Part shown: one piece after another, positions 50,837 through 60,187 of the stretch
How positions within the stretch are numbered: position 1 is the first letter of the stretch
Layout of the letters: the number at the start of each line of letters is the position of its first letter
Source of the DNA: Flavobacterium sp.
Lineage (GTDB): Bacteria > Bacteroidota > Bacteroidia > Flavobacteriales > Flavobacteriaceae
DNA length: 64,000 nucleotides
Assembly (NCBI RefSeq): GCF_017744675.1
Contig: NZ_JAGIAV010000007.1
Location: 62,001 to 126,000 of the forward strand
Direction of reading: 5' to 3'
Position numbers and translations under genes: made by a program
The notes under the pieces: model-generated
Seen by the model: only the letters and a program-made list of their open reading frames with translations
What the model was told of the DNA's origin: nothing
Databases searched by the model: none

Positions 50837-53314
50837 TTATAGCAGGTAAAAAGTATAGGTTTTCCCTTTTTCCGTCATAATATCGTATAAAAAAGACGTT
50901 TTAATGTCCAACAGCATAAGGTTTGCTTCTTTAGAAATAAGCGGTTTTTCGATTTCTTCCAACTGATAAAAGGCATTTGGATTTGTTCCTGAGGCTGTTT
51001 TTAAACTTTTCTTGTTTTTTAAACCCAGCTCGTTAGGAGTTCTTAATCTTAAATTGCCGCCCAGATTAGAGTAAATAGTTACGGTGGTTATTTTTCCGTT
51101 TTTCCATTTCAAATCTTTTATTTCAAAACCTCCTCTTGCTTTTAATCCGCTTATTTGTCCGTATTCTTTTAAAGCATCGGGTAAAGCAGGAAGCAGATGA
51201 ACGGCGCCGTCTGAACTCTGCATCAGCATTTCTGTAATTCCAGAAGTGCAGCCAAAATTGCCGTCAATCTGAAACGGCGGATGCGCATCAAAGAGATTGT
51301 TATAAGTTCCGCCGCCTTCTTGATTTACTCCAAGCGGCGTTAATTGATTTTGAATTAAGCTGTAGGCATGATTTCCGTCTTGCATTTTTGCCCACCAGTT
51401 TACTTTCCAGCCCATGCTCCATCCAGTAGAAACATCGCCTCTTTGTAATAATGTATTTTTCGCAGCCGCAAAAAGTTCTGGAGTTCTGTAAGCCGAAATC
51501 TGATTGGACGGATATAAACCATAAAGATGTGAAATATGGCGGTGGTTATCTGTTGGATCATCCACATCATCAAGCCATTCTTGAAGCTGATTGTATTTTC
51601 CTATCTGCATCGGAGGCAGTTTTTTTCTCCGTATTTTAAGGCTATCCGCAAACTCTTTGTCTTTCTGTAAAACTTCTGAAGCTTTTATCAGCGTACTAAA
51701 AACATCAAATACAATTTGATTGTCCATTGTAGAACCTGCCGTCATTGCCGAATTTTGGTGTGCTTTTGGTGTATTTTCTGGTGAATTTCCAGGCGCTACG
51801 ACCAGCCAGCCATTAGCAGGATCTTCAACAAGAAAATCAGCATAAAAAAGAGCTGCTCCTTTTAATATGTCGTAAGCCGATTTTAAATATGCTGTATCTC
51901 CTGTATATAAATAATGTTCCCAAACATGCTGGCTCAGCCATCCTCCACCTGCATTCCAAACTCCCCACGTAGCGCCATCGACTGCACCATTCACTCTCCA
52001 AATATCGGTATTATGATGCGCCATCCAGCCTCTCGCGCCATACATGACTTTGGCTGTTTCCTGCCCGGTATGCGAAAGCTCTTGAATCATTTTTAAAAGA
52101 GGCTCGTGCATTTCGGACAAATTCGTTTTTTCGGCTGGCCAGTAATTCATTTCTGTATTAATGTTAATGGTGTATTTGCTATCCCATGCCGGTGTCATGC
52201 TGCCATTCCAGATTCCCTGCAGATTTGCGGCCTGTCCTCCAGGTTGCGAAGAAGAAATTAATAGGTATCTGCCATACTGGTAATAAAGCGTTACAAAAGA
52301 CGGATCTTGAACGTTTCTAAAATTAGACAGTCTTTCATCGGTTGGCAATTTAGCTTGTTCTGTTGCACCTAAATCAAGGTTTACTCTTTTGAAATACTTT
52401 TGATATGCCGCAATATGGGCTGTTTTCATCTTATCATAATTCTTGACAAATGCTTTATCAAGATAAGACTGAGCCTCTTTTTTTTCGTCACCGCTTATAT
52501 CATTATAATTTACAAAGTTTGAAGCTATAGAAACCATTATCACTACAGAATCTGCTTTTTCTATTTTTAGCTTATTATCTGCGGCACTTATACTTCCGCC
52601 TTGCGTTTTTACCCTTGCGAGTGCATTAAATTGTACTTTTCCTTCTACTCCTTCATGATCGCTGGTAGTTCCCCAAAGTGAGATTTCGTTATTGTTATTA
52701 ATTGCAATTTTTTGTTTTTTATGTTGTGAAGTAAAATCGGCTGTAAATGATAGTTGGCCAGGTCGATCTGCAGAAAGTTTGATAACCAAAACTCGGTCTG
52801 CAAAAGAGGTAAAAGCTTCTCTGGTAAAAGTGACTCCATTTGCTTTATAAATTGTTTTAGCGATTGCTTTTTCAATATCCAATTCACGATAATAATCCGA
52901 ATAATTTTGATCGGCAAAATGCAATTCTAAATTCCCAACGGGCTGAAACATCTGCCCATGAGATTTTTTTGTAATGATGGTTTCATTGATTAGTTTTTCG
53001 GCTTTTTTGTATTCTTTCTGAAAAAGAAATTGTCTTATCTGATCCAAAGCTTCTTTTGCTTGAGGATTATCATTTCGATTAGGACTTCCGCTCCAGACTG
53101 TAGTTTCATTCAATTGAAAAATTTCTTTTCCAACATTTCCATAAACCATTGCACCCTGAAAACCATTTCCTAACGGCAACGCATTTTCCCAAATTTCTCC
53201 CGAAGGGGTTTTATACCAAAGCTTTAAATCTGATTTTTCCTGAGCGAACACTAGGGAAATTCCAAAGAAAAACAGCAGATTAAATAAATGATTTTTCATA
53301 TTTCTTGACTTCAT
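50837..53314 (-). CDS. GH95 alpha-L-fucosidase / alpha-L-galactosidase
   Basis: An 825-residue exported enzyme. Two starts are possible: ATG 53314 (8 bases after the previous stop) or the sixth codon ATG 53299, which gives a more typical signal peptide MKNHLFNLLFFFGISLVFAQ. GH95 features: WENALPLGNGFQGAMVYG and QLNETTVWSGSP in the N-terminal beta domain; ININTEMNYWPAE; QHVWEHYLYTGD with the predicted general acid Glu466; TGWSMGWKVNWWAKMQDG; and QIDGNFGCTSGITEM. In xylan loci GH95 members include an alpha-L-galactosidase, so L-galactose on xylan is as likely as L-fucose. Confidence 0.91.
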   Translation of the reverse strand: MKSRNMKNHLFNLLFFFGISLVFAQEKSDLKLWYKTPSGEIWENALPLGNGFQGAMVYGNVGKEIFQLNETTVWSGSPNRNDNPQAKEALDQIRQFLFQKEYKKAEKLINETIITKKSHGQMFQPVGNLELHFADQNYSDYYRELDIEKAIAKTIYKANGVTFTREAFTSFADRVLVIKLSADRPGQLSFTADFTSQHKKQKIAINNNNEISLWGTTSDHEGVEGKVQFNALARVKTQGGSISAADNKLKIEKADSVVIMVSIASNFVNYNDISGDEKKEAQSYLDKAFVKNYDKMKTAHIAAYQKYFKRVNLDLGATEQAKLPTDERLSNFRNVQDPSFVTLYYQYGRYLLISSSQPGGQAANLQGIWNGSMTPAWDSKYTININTEMNYWPAEKTNLSEMHEPLLKMIQELSHTGQETAKVMYGARGWMAHHNTDIWRVNGAVDGATWGVWNAGGGWLSQHVWEHYLYTGDTAYLKSAYDILKGAALFYADFLVEDPANGWLVVAPGNSPENTPKAHQNSAMTAGSTMDNQIVFDVFSTLIKASEVLQKDKEFADSLKIRRKKLPPMQIGKYNQLQEWLDDVDDPTDNHRHISHLYGLYPSNQISAYRTPELFAAAKNTLLQRGDVSTGWSMGWKVNWWAKMQDGNHAYSLIQNQLTPLGVNQEGGGTYNNLFDAHPPFQIDGNFGCTSGITEMLMQSSDGAVHLLPALPDALKEYGQISGLKARGGFEIKDLKWKNGKITTVTIYSNLGGNLRLRTPNELGLKNKKSLKTASGTNPNAFYQLEEIEKPLISKEANLMLLDIKTSFLYDIMTEKGKTYTFYLL

Positions 53315-53322
53315 CTAAAAAT

Positions 53323-55851
53323 TTATTGAGATACTCGTTCACTTTCTGGGGCTCCTAAATACGAAGGTTTTAAACCTCCTGTATCAATCAGTATTTTTTG
53401 AAGCACAATTCCCGGATCTAAAACTCTGAAACGAAGCATATGTTTTCCTGGTTTCAGAATCGTATGTTTTGTTGTGGAATGAATCATGTGCTCTGCCTGC
53501 CATTTTCCTAATTCACCTTTATAATGTCCATTAAAATTGACCAGCTGCGGTTTTTCGCCATCAAAAGATATTTCATATCGAAGTCCTTTGTTGCTATTAA
53601 AATTAAGGGTTGGAGCCAGTAAAAGTTCAACATTGCATTCTCTCGCTGAAGCAAAATTAATCTCGTATTCTACAAATATATTATCTTCTGCCGTAGGATA
53701 ACCATTTTGCGGAAAGGTCGTAATGCCGCTTTGTGTTTTTCCAAAATCTGGAATTATTTCCCAATATATTTTTTTAGAATTATTCATTTTAGAAAAATGT
53801 TCGGCATAAATAGAAACGTAGCCGTCTTTTTCTACAAAAACTTTCGGAGATACTATTTCGCTATCCGACAGGTATTTTAAATCTGGAAGAATATTTTTAG
53901 GACCATCATGCCAAGCTTTATATCCTATGCGCATCTGATCCATCATGTGAGGCCATTTGCCTCCTGAAATCTCATTATTGTATTTGTTTTGAAGAATCGA
54001 ATCGCGTTCAAATTTAACTTTAACCTCATCGGCATAATAATTGGCAAGACTATTTTTTTGCTCTGCCAGTTTCTTATTTTTTGCTTGCGCGAAATACATT
54101 TCATAAAGATTGCAGCAGGCATCTATTGGATATAAAACCAACTGAAAATAAGCATCTTTATATTCGTTAGGAAGTTCGTTGTAAATTCTATAAGCATCCA
54201 ATGCCAAGTTTTTATAATCGTTGACAACGGTTTCAAACTCATTGTAGTTTTCTAATGAGTAGGTTTTGCTGTCCAGCATTTCTGGAGTCACACGGCGGTT
54301 GAATTTTGGATAAGTATTTAATAATCTGGCGATTTCTTTAGAATATTTGCTCCCAAACTGTTCTGCTGTCCAGTTTTCTGTGTATTGGAAAAGATTTTGA
54401 GAGTTGAAGTTTTTAGGATTCCAAGCCATATCTAAAAAGAAGTTTATTGGAAATTCCATTGGTTTTAAATCGCCAACATTAACGATCCATACTTTGTCTA
54501 CTCCATTTTCGTAGCTCAGATTCATCTGTTCCCAAACTCTTTGTATTGGACTTATGTTAATCCATTTTGAATTTCTTGGTGCGCCTACATAATCAAAATG
54601 ATAATACATTCCGTATCCACCTTTGTGCAAAGGTTTAGAAAGATCTGGAAGTTTGCGGACATTTCCCCAGTTATCATCACAAAATAGAAGAATTACATCA
54701 TCAGGAACGCGCATTCCCTGATCGTAATAATCTTGAACTTCTTTGTATAAAGCCCAGACTTGCGGTGTTTTATTGGCACTTTTACCAGTTTCTTTCTCAA
54801 TAATTTTGCGCTGCTCTTTTACAATATTTTCGAGCAGACTTATATTGGTGCCTTCACTCATTGCTTCGTCTCCATCGCCACGCATCGCAATGGTTACGAG
54901 TTTTTCCCAGTTTTTGCTTCGCTGAATACCTGTTTTCCAGAATTCGTCCAAAACCGTTTTGTTTTTAGAATAATCCCAAATATTCGGCAAATTATTTTTC
55001 TTAATGTAACGTCGCCAGTCGGTTTGTGCCAAAGCCATTGGTTCATGATGAGAAGTTCCCATTACGATTCCCATTTCATTTGCTAAAGGTCCGCTGGCTG
55101 CATCATCATCATAAAACGCATTTCCCCACATGGCAGGCCAGATGTAATTGCCTTTCAGTCTCAGGATTAACTCAAAAACTTTTTCATAAAATTTGCTGTT
55201 AAAACCGCCAAAAGTAGCTTTTGCCCAACCGCTTAAGGCTGGCGCTTCATCATTAAGGAAAATGCCTCTGTACTTTACGGCAGGTTCTCCTTCTGTGTAC
55301 GTTCCTTTAATGAAGTAAATGTTTTCTTTGTGTTTTACAGGCACATCAGCCCAATAATACCACGGAGAAACGCCAATCTGTTTAGACAATTCATACACTC
55401 CATAAATGGTTCCGCGTTTGTCGCTTCCTGCAATTACGAGTGCTTCTGCTACTCCTTTGAAAGGATTTTTAACCTCTTGTATGATGAATTTTTCATTCTT
55501 GCCTTTGAGCTCTTTTCCGTCTATTTTTTTTTGTTTAACTAAATCATCAATAACCGAATTAGATCCGATCATTCCAATAATAATGAGCGGTGATGAAATA
55601 TTGGAATTTTGATTTAAAATAATGGGACGCTGACCTGTAACTTTTTCAAAATCTAACTGAAGATTATTTACAGCACGCAAAACTCCTGCATCTAAATTTG
55701 AATTTACAAAAAAAGAAAGTGAAAGCGATTTTTCTTTCAGCACCATAACATTCTGGCTTCTATCTTCTGTTATAAAAGGTTGAGAAGCCTTTAACAATGT
55801 ACTTGATAAAATAATAATTACAGTGCTTATAAATTTCAAATAGTTTTTCAT
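53323..55851 (-). CDS. GH115 alpha-(4-O-methyl)-glucuronidase
   Basis: An 842-residue exported enzyme with signal peptide to ~LKAS. It matches the GH115 plan: N-terminal alpha/beta domain (~25-165, IIIGMIGSNSVIDDLV, RGTIYGVYELSKQIGVSPWY), barrel (~185-520, VKYRGIFLNDEAPALSGW, NYIWPAMWGNAFYDDD, MGTSHHEPMALAQTDW, TIAMRGDGDEAMSEGTN), helical bundle (~530-640) and a C-terminal beta domain. GH115 removes (methyl)glucuronic acid from internal xylose of glucuronoxylan. It marks the operon as targeting glucurono(arabino)xylan. It lies between the esterase fusion and GH95. Confidence 0.93.
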   Translation of the reverse strand: MKNYLKFISTVIIILSSTLLKASQPFITEDRSQNVMVLKEKSLSLSFFVNSNLDAGVLRAVNNLQLDFEKVTGQRPIILNQNSNISSPLIIIGMIGSNSVIDDLVKQKKIDGKELKGKNEKFIIQEVKNPFKGVAEALVIAGSDKRGTIYGVYELSKQIGVSPWYYWADVPVKHKENIYFIKGTYTEGEPAVKYRGIFLNDEAPALSGWAKATFGGFNSKFYEKVFELILRLKGNYIWPAMWGNAFYDDDAASGPLANEMGIVMGTSHHEPMALAQTDWRRYIKKNNLPNIWDYSKNKTVLDEFWKTGIQRSKNWEKLVTIAMRGDGDEAMSEGTNISLLENIVKEQRKIIEKETGKSANKTPQVWALYKEVQDYYDQGMRVPDDVILLFCDDNWGNVRKLPDLSKPLHKGGYGMYYHFDYVGAPRNSKWINISPIQRVWEQMNLSYENGVDKVWIVNVGDLKPMEFPINFFLDMAWNPKNFNSQNLFQYTENWTAEQFGSKYSKEIARLLNTYPKFNRRVTPEMLDSKTYSLENYNEFETVVNDYKNLALDAYRIYNELPNEYKDAYFQLVLYPIDACCNLYEMYFAQAKNKKLAEQKNSLANYYADEVKVKFERDSILQNKYNNEISGGKWPHMMDQMRIGYKAWHDGPKNILPDLKYLSDSEIVSPKVFVEKDGYVSIYAEHFSKMNNSKKIYWEIIPDFGKTQSGITTFPQNGYPTAEDNIFVEYEINFASARECNVELLLAPTLNFNSNKGLRYEISFDGEKPQLVNFNGHYKGELGKWQAEHMIHSTTKHTILKPGKHMLRFRVLDPGIVLQKILIDTGGLKPSYLGAPESERVSQ

Positions 55852-55923
55852 TAGATGCTTTTTATCAATTCAATCCAGATTCCATTTATTTTAAATCAAA
55901 ATCTTCAGCTTATTTTGTATTTC

Positions 55924-58641
55924 TTATTTAAACAATAACTGTGAGTACAGAAATAAATCATGTCTCCATACCGGCCAAGTGTGTCCGCCAGGATATTCAC
56001 TGTAGCCGTATTTAATGCCAAATTGATCGAATTTCTTCATCATAATTTTACAGTTCTCGTAGGCTATATCTTCTTTTCCTCCCATCGAAATCCAGAAATT
56101 CTTTAGATTAGCATTAATAGTCTGGGCATTGTTTTTCATAAAATCATATTGAGGATCTGATAATTTTGGGTTGTTTGCCCACCAGCCAGAACTGAATACT
56201 CCTAAACTTGAAAACATACCCGAATTTTGAATTCCGGCATAAAGCGTTTGCAACCCGCCCATTGATAAACCGGCTAAAGCTCTGTTTTTACTGTCTGTAG
56301 CCACTTTAAAATTGCTTTCTACAAAAGGTATTGCTCCGTTTTTCAGCTCGTTTTCAAAAGCTTTTAATGTCTCTTCTCCAAAAGCTGCAATACCGCCAGT
56401 ACTTCCCATATTTCCGTCAAGCATTACAATAAGCATTTTCTTTGCTTTATTTTCTGCAATCAAATTATCCAAAATCAAATTTGCTTTTCCTTGAGTGCTC
56501 CAACCTCTTTGGTCTTCTCCGCCTCCATGCAAAAGGTATAATACAGGGAATTTTTCCGATGAAGTTTCGTATCCTGGCGGGGTATACACATACATTTCGC
56601 GCCATGAATTGGTTCCTTTCGAAAAGTATCTCATTATCCTTACCTCGCCATGCGGAACTGCTTTTAATTCATAAAAATCTCCGTCTCTTTTCGGAATTTC
56701 GATTCCGCTTGCCATACGGCTCATGCCATAAAAAGTCTCACTTGACGGATCTGCTACTGCCACGCCGTCAATTAAAAGCGAATAGTAATTAAACCCTCCG
56801 TTTATTACATCGGTTGTAACATTCCACACGCCTTGTCCATCTTTCTGCATATCGTATTTTCGTCCTAAATCGATCTGCACTTTTGTGGCTTCTGGCGCAT
56901 TGACTTTAAAAATCACTCTGTTATCTGGCAGTATCTGAGGATATTTGGCATTTCGAATATTGGTTTGCGCTACTGTTCCTAAAACAGTGTATTTTGCAAA
57001 ACTTGATTCGTCAACAGGTTTGAACAATAACTGCGAAAACATGTATAAACCGTTTTTCCAAACTTTAAAATCATGAACGCCTGGTTCTAGATAATAAATG
57101 TGAGGCACATTATTTTTATATAGATAATCGTGTGTGCGTTTGCTGTTTTCAAGAAGCCAGTCATTGTCTCCGCAAGAAATCCAAAGCAGTTTCAGTTTCT
57201 TTTTTGTTTCTTCAGGATTCGGCACTAACTCTTCTGTTTTCTTAGTGTTTGGAGCTGATGAAAAGCCTCCAATCCAAGCAAATTTATCTAAGTTTGTTAA
57301 ACCGAAATTCAAAGACTGTCCGCCTCCCATAGAAAGTCCTGCAATGGCACGATGATCTCTATCTTTAAAAACACTGTATTTTTTTTCGATAAAAGGAATT
57401 AAATCCTTCAATAAATCTTTTTCAAAGTCTGAAAATGCCTGCACTTTGTCTGGCGCCATTATATTTCCTGTGGCGCTGTCATCTTTCATTGCTCTTCCGT
57501 TTGGCATAACCACAATCATGGGCTCTAATTTTCCTTCTGCATAAAGATTGTCCAATATAATCTGCGGACTTCCTCCATTTAGCCATTCCTTTTCATCTCC
57601 ACCAATTCCGTGCAAAAGATATAAAACTGAATATTTTTTGTTTTTAGCATATCCAGGCGGCGTATAAACCGTTGCTTTTCTAACTGTTCCTACTGTTTTT
57701 GACTCATAACTTACCGTTTCAACTTTTCCTGCTGGAACTGCTGGATTTAGCTGGTCAAATCCAATTGGTGCCTGAACTATAAAAGGATCATTTGGATTAT
57801 TGGATTTATACCCTAAAAGCGAAAGCATTTTTTCGGCATAACGTCTTCCTAATTCTCTGTAACCTGCCGGATTAAAATGCAAGAAATCTGGAGCAACCGC
57901 ACAGCCTTTTGAAGAAATTACATATGATGTTGGAATAGTTTGAGGCAGAGTTGCAATGATTTTATTCATGCTGGCGCATTTCCCGTTTTGTTCTTCATGA
58001 ACTACTTCTCCAGAAAGCAAAGGCACTTTTTTAGGATCTAAGTTCAAGTCTTTCATCAGATTGTCGTACACTATTTTGACCTTTTTTGGCCATAATGTAT
58101 CACCTGTGTTAGATTCTCCCTGATGCAGTAAAATTCCTTTTATAACTCCTTTTATTTGTGCAATTTTTGCCATTTCCACAAGCCTCGCATACGGACTGCC
58201 ATTATATTCTTTAATCATACCCAGCATCCAATCTGGCGCTGTTTTCATATAATTATCAAAATTGTCTTTATCAAAAAGTTCTATTTTGCATCCTCCTACC
58301 GCAACATTTACCACTCCCACTTTTATATTTTTGGGAAGATTGGCAACCATAGTTCGTCCAAAATTGTCTGTTAGCGTCAATCCTGTTTTACATCGGCATA
58401 ATGGCGGAATTGCCGTGTACCATTTTCCCATTTCACGATTCAAATCTGGACAGTCTACTGCTTCCAGAACCTGAAAACGAGGATCTACATTTAGTTTGTC
58501 TTCAGCTTCTATTGGAGCCGCGCCTTCCATATTGGACTGGCCAAAACTTAAATAAACATGAAAATTTGGATCTTGAGAATATCCCTTCTGCCCCATAAAT
58601 AAAAGAACAGCAACTGCGAAAAATCTAATTATTGATTTCAT
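55924..58641 (-). CDS. Three-domain esterase: CE6-like SGNH + CE1 + CE1
   Basis: A 905-residue exported protein with signal peptide ending GYSQ. Domain 1 (~24-285) is an SGNH CE6-type acetylesterase: VYLSFGQSNMEGA with Ser36, VNVAVGGCKIELF, GILLHQGESNTGD, and a closing PDFLHFNPAGYRELG with Asp/His. Domain 2 (~300-550) is a CE1 alpha/beta-hydrolase: YLLHGIGGDEKEWLNGG, IAGLSMGGGQSL with Ser437, VHDFKVW with His. Domain 3 (~560-905) is a beta-sandwich plus a second CE1: YLLHGGGEDQRGWSTQG, LAGLSMGGLQT with Ser793, GGHTWPVWRHD with His. Three complete catalytic sites appear intact. CE6-CE1 fusions acting as acetyl-feruloyl xylan esterases are known in Bacteroidota; the extra CE1 makes this form longer. 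It lies upstream of GH115. Confidence 0.88.
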   Translation of the reverse strand: MKSIIRFFAVAVLLFMGQKGYSQDPNFHVYLSFGQSNMEGAAPIEAEDKLNVDPRFQVLEAVDCPDLNREMGKWYTAIPPLCRCKTGLTLTDNFGRTMVANLPKNIKVGVVNVAVGGCKIELFDKDNFDNYMKTAPDWMLGMIKEYNGSPYARLVEMAKIAQIKGVIKGILLHQGESNTGDTLWPKKVKIVYDNLMKDLNLDPKKVPLLSGEVVHEEQNGKCASMNKIIATLPQTIPTSYVISSKGCAVAPDFLHFNPAGYRELGRRYAEKMLSLLGYKSNNPNDPFIVQAPIGFDQLNPAVPAGKVETVSYESKTVGTVRKATVYTPPGYAKNKKYSVLYLLHGIGGDEKEWLNGGSPQIILDNLYAEGKLEPMIVVMPNGRAMKDDSATGNIMAPDKVQAFSDFEKDLLKDLIPFIEKKYSVFKDRDHRAIAGLSMGGGQSLNFGLTNLDKFAWIGGFSSAPNTKKTEELVPNPEETKKKLKLLWISCGDNDWLLENSKRTHDYLYKNNVPHIYYLEPGVHDFKVWKNGLYMFSQLLFKPVDESSFAKYTVLGTVAQTNIRNAKYPQILPDNRVIFKVNAPEATKVQIDLGRKYDMQKDGQGVWNVTTDVINGGFNYYSLLIDGVAVADPSSETFYGMSRMASGIEIPKRDGDFYELKAVPHGEVRIMRYFSKGTNSWREMYVYTPPGYETSSEKFPVLYLLHGGGEDQRGWSTQGKANLILDNLIAENKAKKMLIVMLDGNMGSTGGIAAFGEETLKAFENELKNGAIPFVESNFKVATDSKNRALAGLSMGGLQTLYAGIQNSGMFSSLGVFSSGWWANNPKLSDPQYDFMKNNAQTINANLKNFWISMGGKEDIAYENCKIMMKKFDQFGIKYGYSEYPGGHTWPVWRHDLFLYSQLLFK

Positions 58642-58728
58642 GATATCTTGTTAAATTTATTGTACTGCCAGAAACAACTGGCTGATATATCTTTTTAATA
58701 ATGGTTAACCCGTTGCGTGAAATTACTT

Positions 58729-58866
58729 TTAACACATAGAATCATAGTCCCAAAACATCATTAAAAAAGGCGTTTCACTAATTTTAATTCACATAGCTAT
58801 GTGTTAAAGCTTGCTTTTTCGACAATCTTAAACAAAAGCAAAAAAATCTATGTTTCTATGTGTTAA
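58729..58866. repeat. MITE-like intergenic repeat, copy 2
   Basis: A second copy of the element at 48369-48508: left end TTAACACATAGAATCATAG (58729-58747), internal CACATAGCTATGTG (58790-58803), then TTAAAGCTTGCTTTTTC, AAACAAAAGCAA, and right end CTATGTTTCTATGTGTTAA (58848-58866). The right half is nearly identical to copy 1, and the left half has diverged more. Confidence 0.75.
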
Positions 58867-58880
58867 AAATTAAATCTGTT

Positions 58881-60113
58881 TTATTTAAATAAATTTAAAT
58901 CTATTACTTCGCCCATTCTCTGATATCCTAACTCATTGGGATGCAAAAAATCGCCATCATGCATATTGCCTAAGATGGTTTTAGCATCTTCTTTTGAAGC
59001 CATTTCTTTGTCGAAATCTATTACCGCATCAAAGTTGTTATTTCGAATCCATGCATTTACAATATCTCTCGCCTCTTGTTTAAAAGGCGCATCGTAAAAT
59101 GATTTTTGAAAGGGCAAAATCGTGCATCCGTAGACTTTTAAGCCTTTGACATGCGCTTTTTCAATCATAATTTTATAAGCGTCTATAATTTCCTGCGCTT
59201 TTGCAGGGGCATCTTCAGCTCGTTTAATTCCGCCGATATCATTTATTCCTTCCAAAATTACAAGCCATTTCGCGCCTGCTTGCGAGAGCACATCGCGATC
59301 AAAACGTTCTAAAGCCGTTGGCCCAAGTCCGCCTCTTACAACACAATTTCCTCCTATTCCTAAATTTAAAACTCCAATGTTTTTAGTCGTTTTATTTGTT
59401 GCAAGTCGAGCTGCCAAAATATCGGTCCAGCGGTTTTGCTTGTTTGTTCCAGATCCGCGTCCGTCTGTAATGGAGTTTCCTAAACAAATGATATTCGATG
59501 TGTTTTTTGATGCCATAACATCGAGTCCCATAATAGAATACCAATGATCTGTTTTTACTGCACCCGAGAAAACGTCATCGCTAAGATGATCGCCAGGCAA
59601 AATATAAGAAGTTGTTCTCGAGCCAGGATGTCCAGATGTTTTTTCTGATGAAACTCCGTAATAAATAGTGATGGCAAGAAGCTGACCTGCTTTTAACTGA
59701 AAATTCAAGTCATCTGAAAATACCTCAGCTCCGGGCTTTACTATTATTTCTTGATTTCCATTAAAACTGAGGATCTTTTGCGTGTTTTTATCTATTGCTG
59801 GAGCTTCAAGCACATTGCCTATGCTGACTTTTTTTAAAACTGTCGGCTGATCACTAAATAAATTGGAGAAGCGCAGTCGAATATGTTCTCCTCCAATCGA
59901 AACTTTTATAATTTGGCGCAATGTATTTTCGGCCAAACCTGGAGCTGGAGGCATATTGTGCGGTTCTACAAGCATTTGTGCACACGCCCACGATCCTACC
60001 CAATTTGCCGAAGCCGACTTTCCAGAAGAATTTACTAATGACTGATTGGTCTTACATTCTATTATTAAAATAAAAAGCGGTAAAAGCAATGCATATTTTA
60101 AATATCTTTTCAT
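58881..60113 (-). CDS. SGNH/GDSL-type esterase lipoprotein
   Basis: A 410-residue protein with a hydrophobic N-terminus ending in an atypical lipobox FILIIECKTNQ (Cys20), so probably a lipoprotein. An N-terminal beta-sandwich (~35-200, NWVGSWACAQMLVEPHNMPP, LRQIIKVSIGGEHIRLRFSNLF) precedes a GDSL_2 domain (~205-410): IICLGNSITDGRGSG with the nucleophile Ser, NLGIGGNCVV, VILEGINDIGG, and DGDFLHPNELGYQRMG with Asp/His. Members of this group are exported esterases of uncertain substrate; in a xylan locus deacetylation is likely. A repeat element separates it from the esterase fusion downstream. Confidence 0.82.
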   Translation of the reverse strand: MKRYLKYALLLPLFILIIECKTNQSLVNSSGKSASANWVGSWACAQMLVEPHNMPPAPGLAENTLRQIIKVSIGGEHIRLRFSNLFSDQPTVLKKVSIGNVLEAPAIDKNTQKILSFNGNQEIIVKPGAEVFSDDLNFQLKAGQLLAITIYYGVSSEKTSGHPGSRTTSYILPGDHLSDDVFSGAVKTDHWYSIMGLDVMASKNTSNIICLGNSITDGRGSGTNKQNRWTDILAARLATNKTTKNIGVLNLGIGGNCVVRGGLGPTALERFDRDVLSQAGAKWLVILEGINDIGGIKRAEDAPAKAQEIIDAYKIMIEKAHVKGLKVYGCTILPFQKSFYDAPFKQEARDIVNAWIRNNNFDAVIDFDKEMASKEDAKTILGNMHDGDFLHPNELGYQRMGEVIDLNLFK

Positions 60114-60187
60114 ATTTACTTTTAAAGTTTAAAAGATTCTATTCTATCTAAAAGCACATTAATAAAGTACTTCTTTGCTGGCTATTG

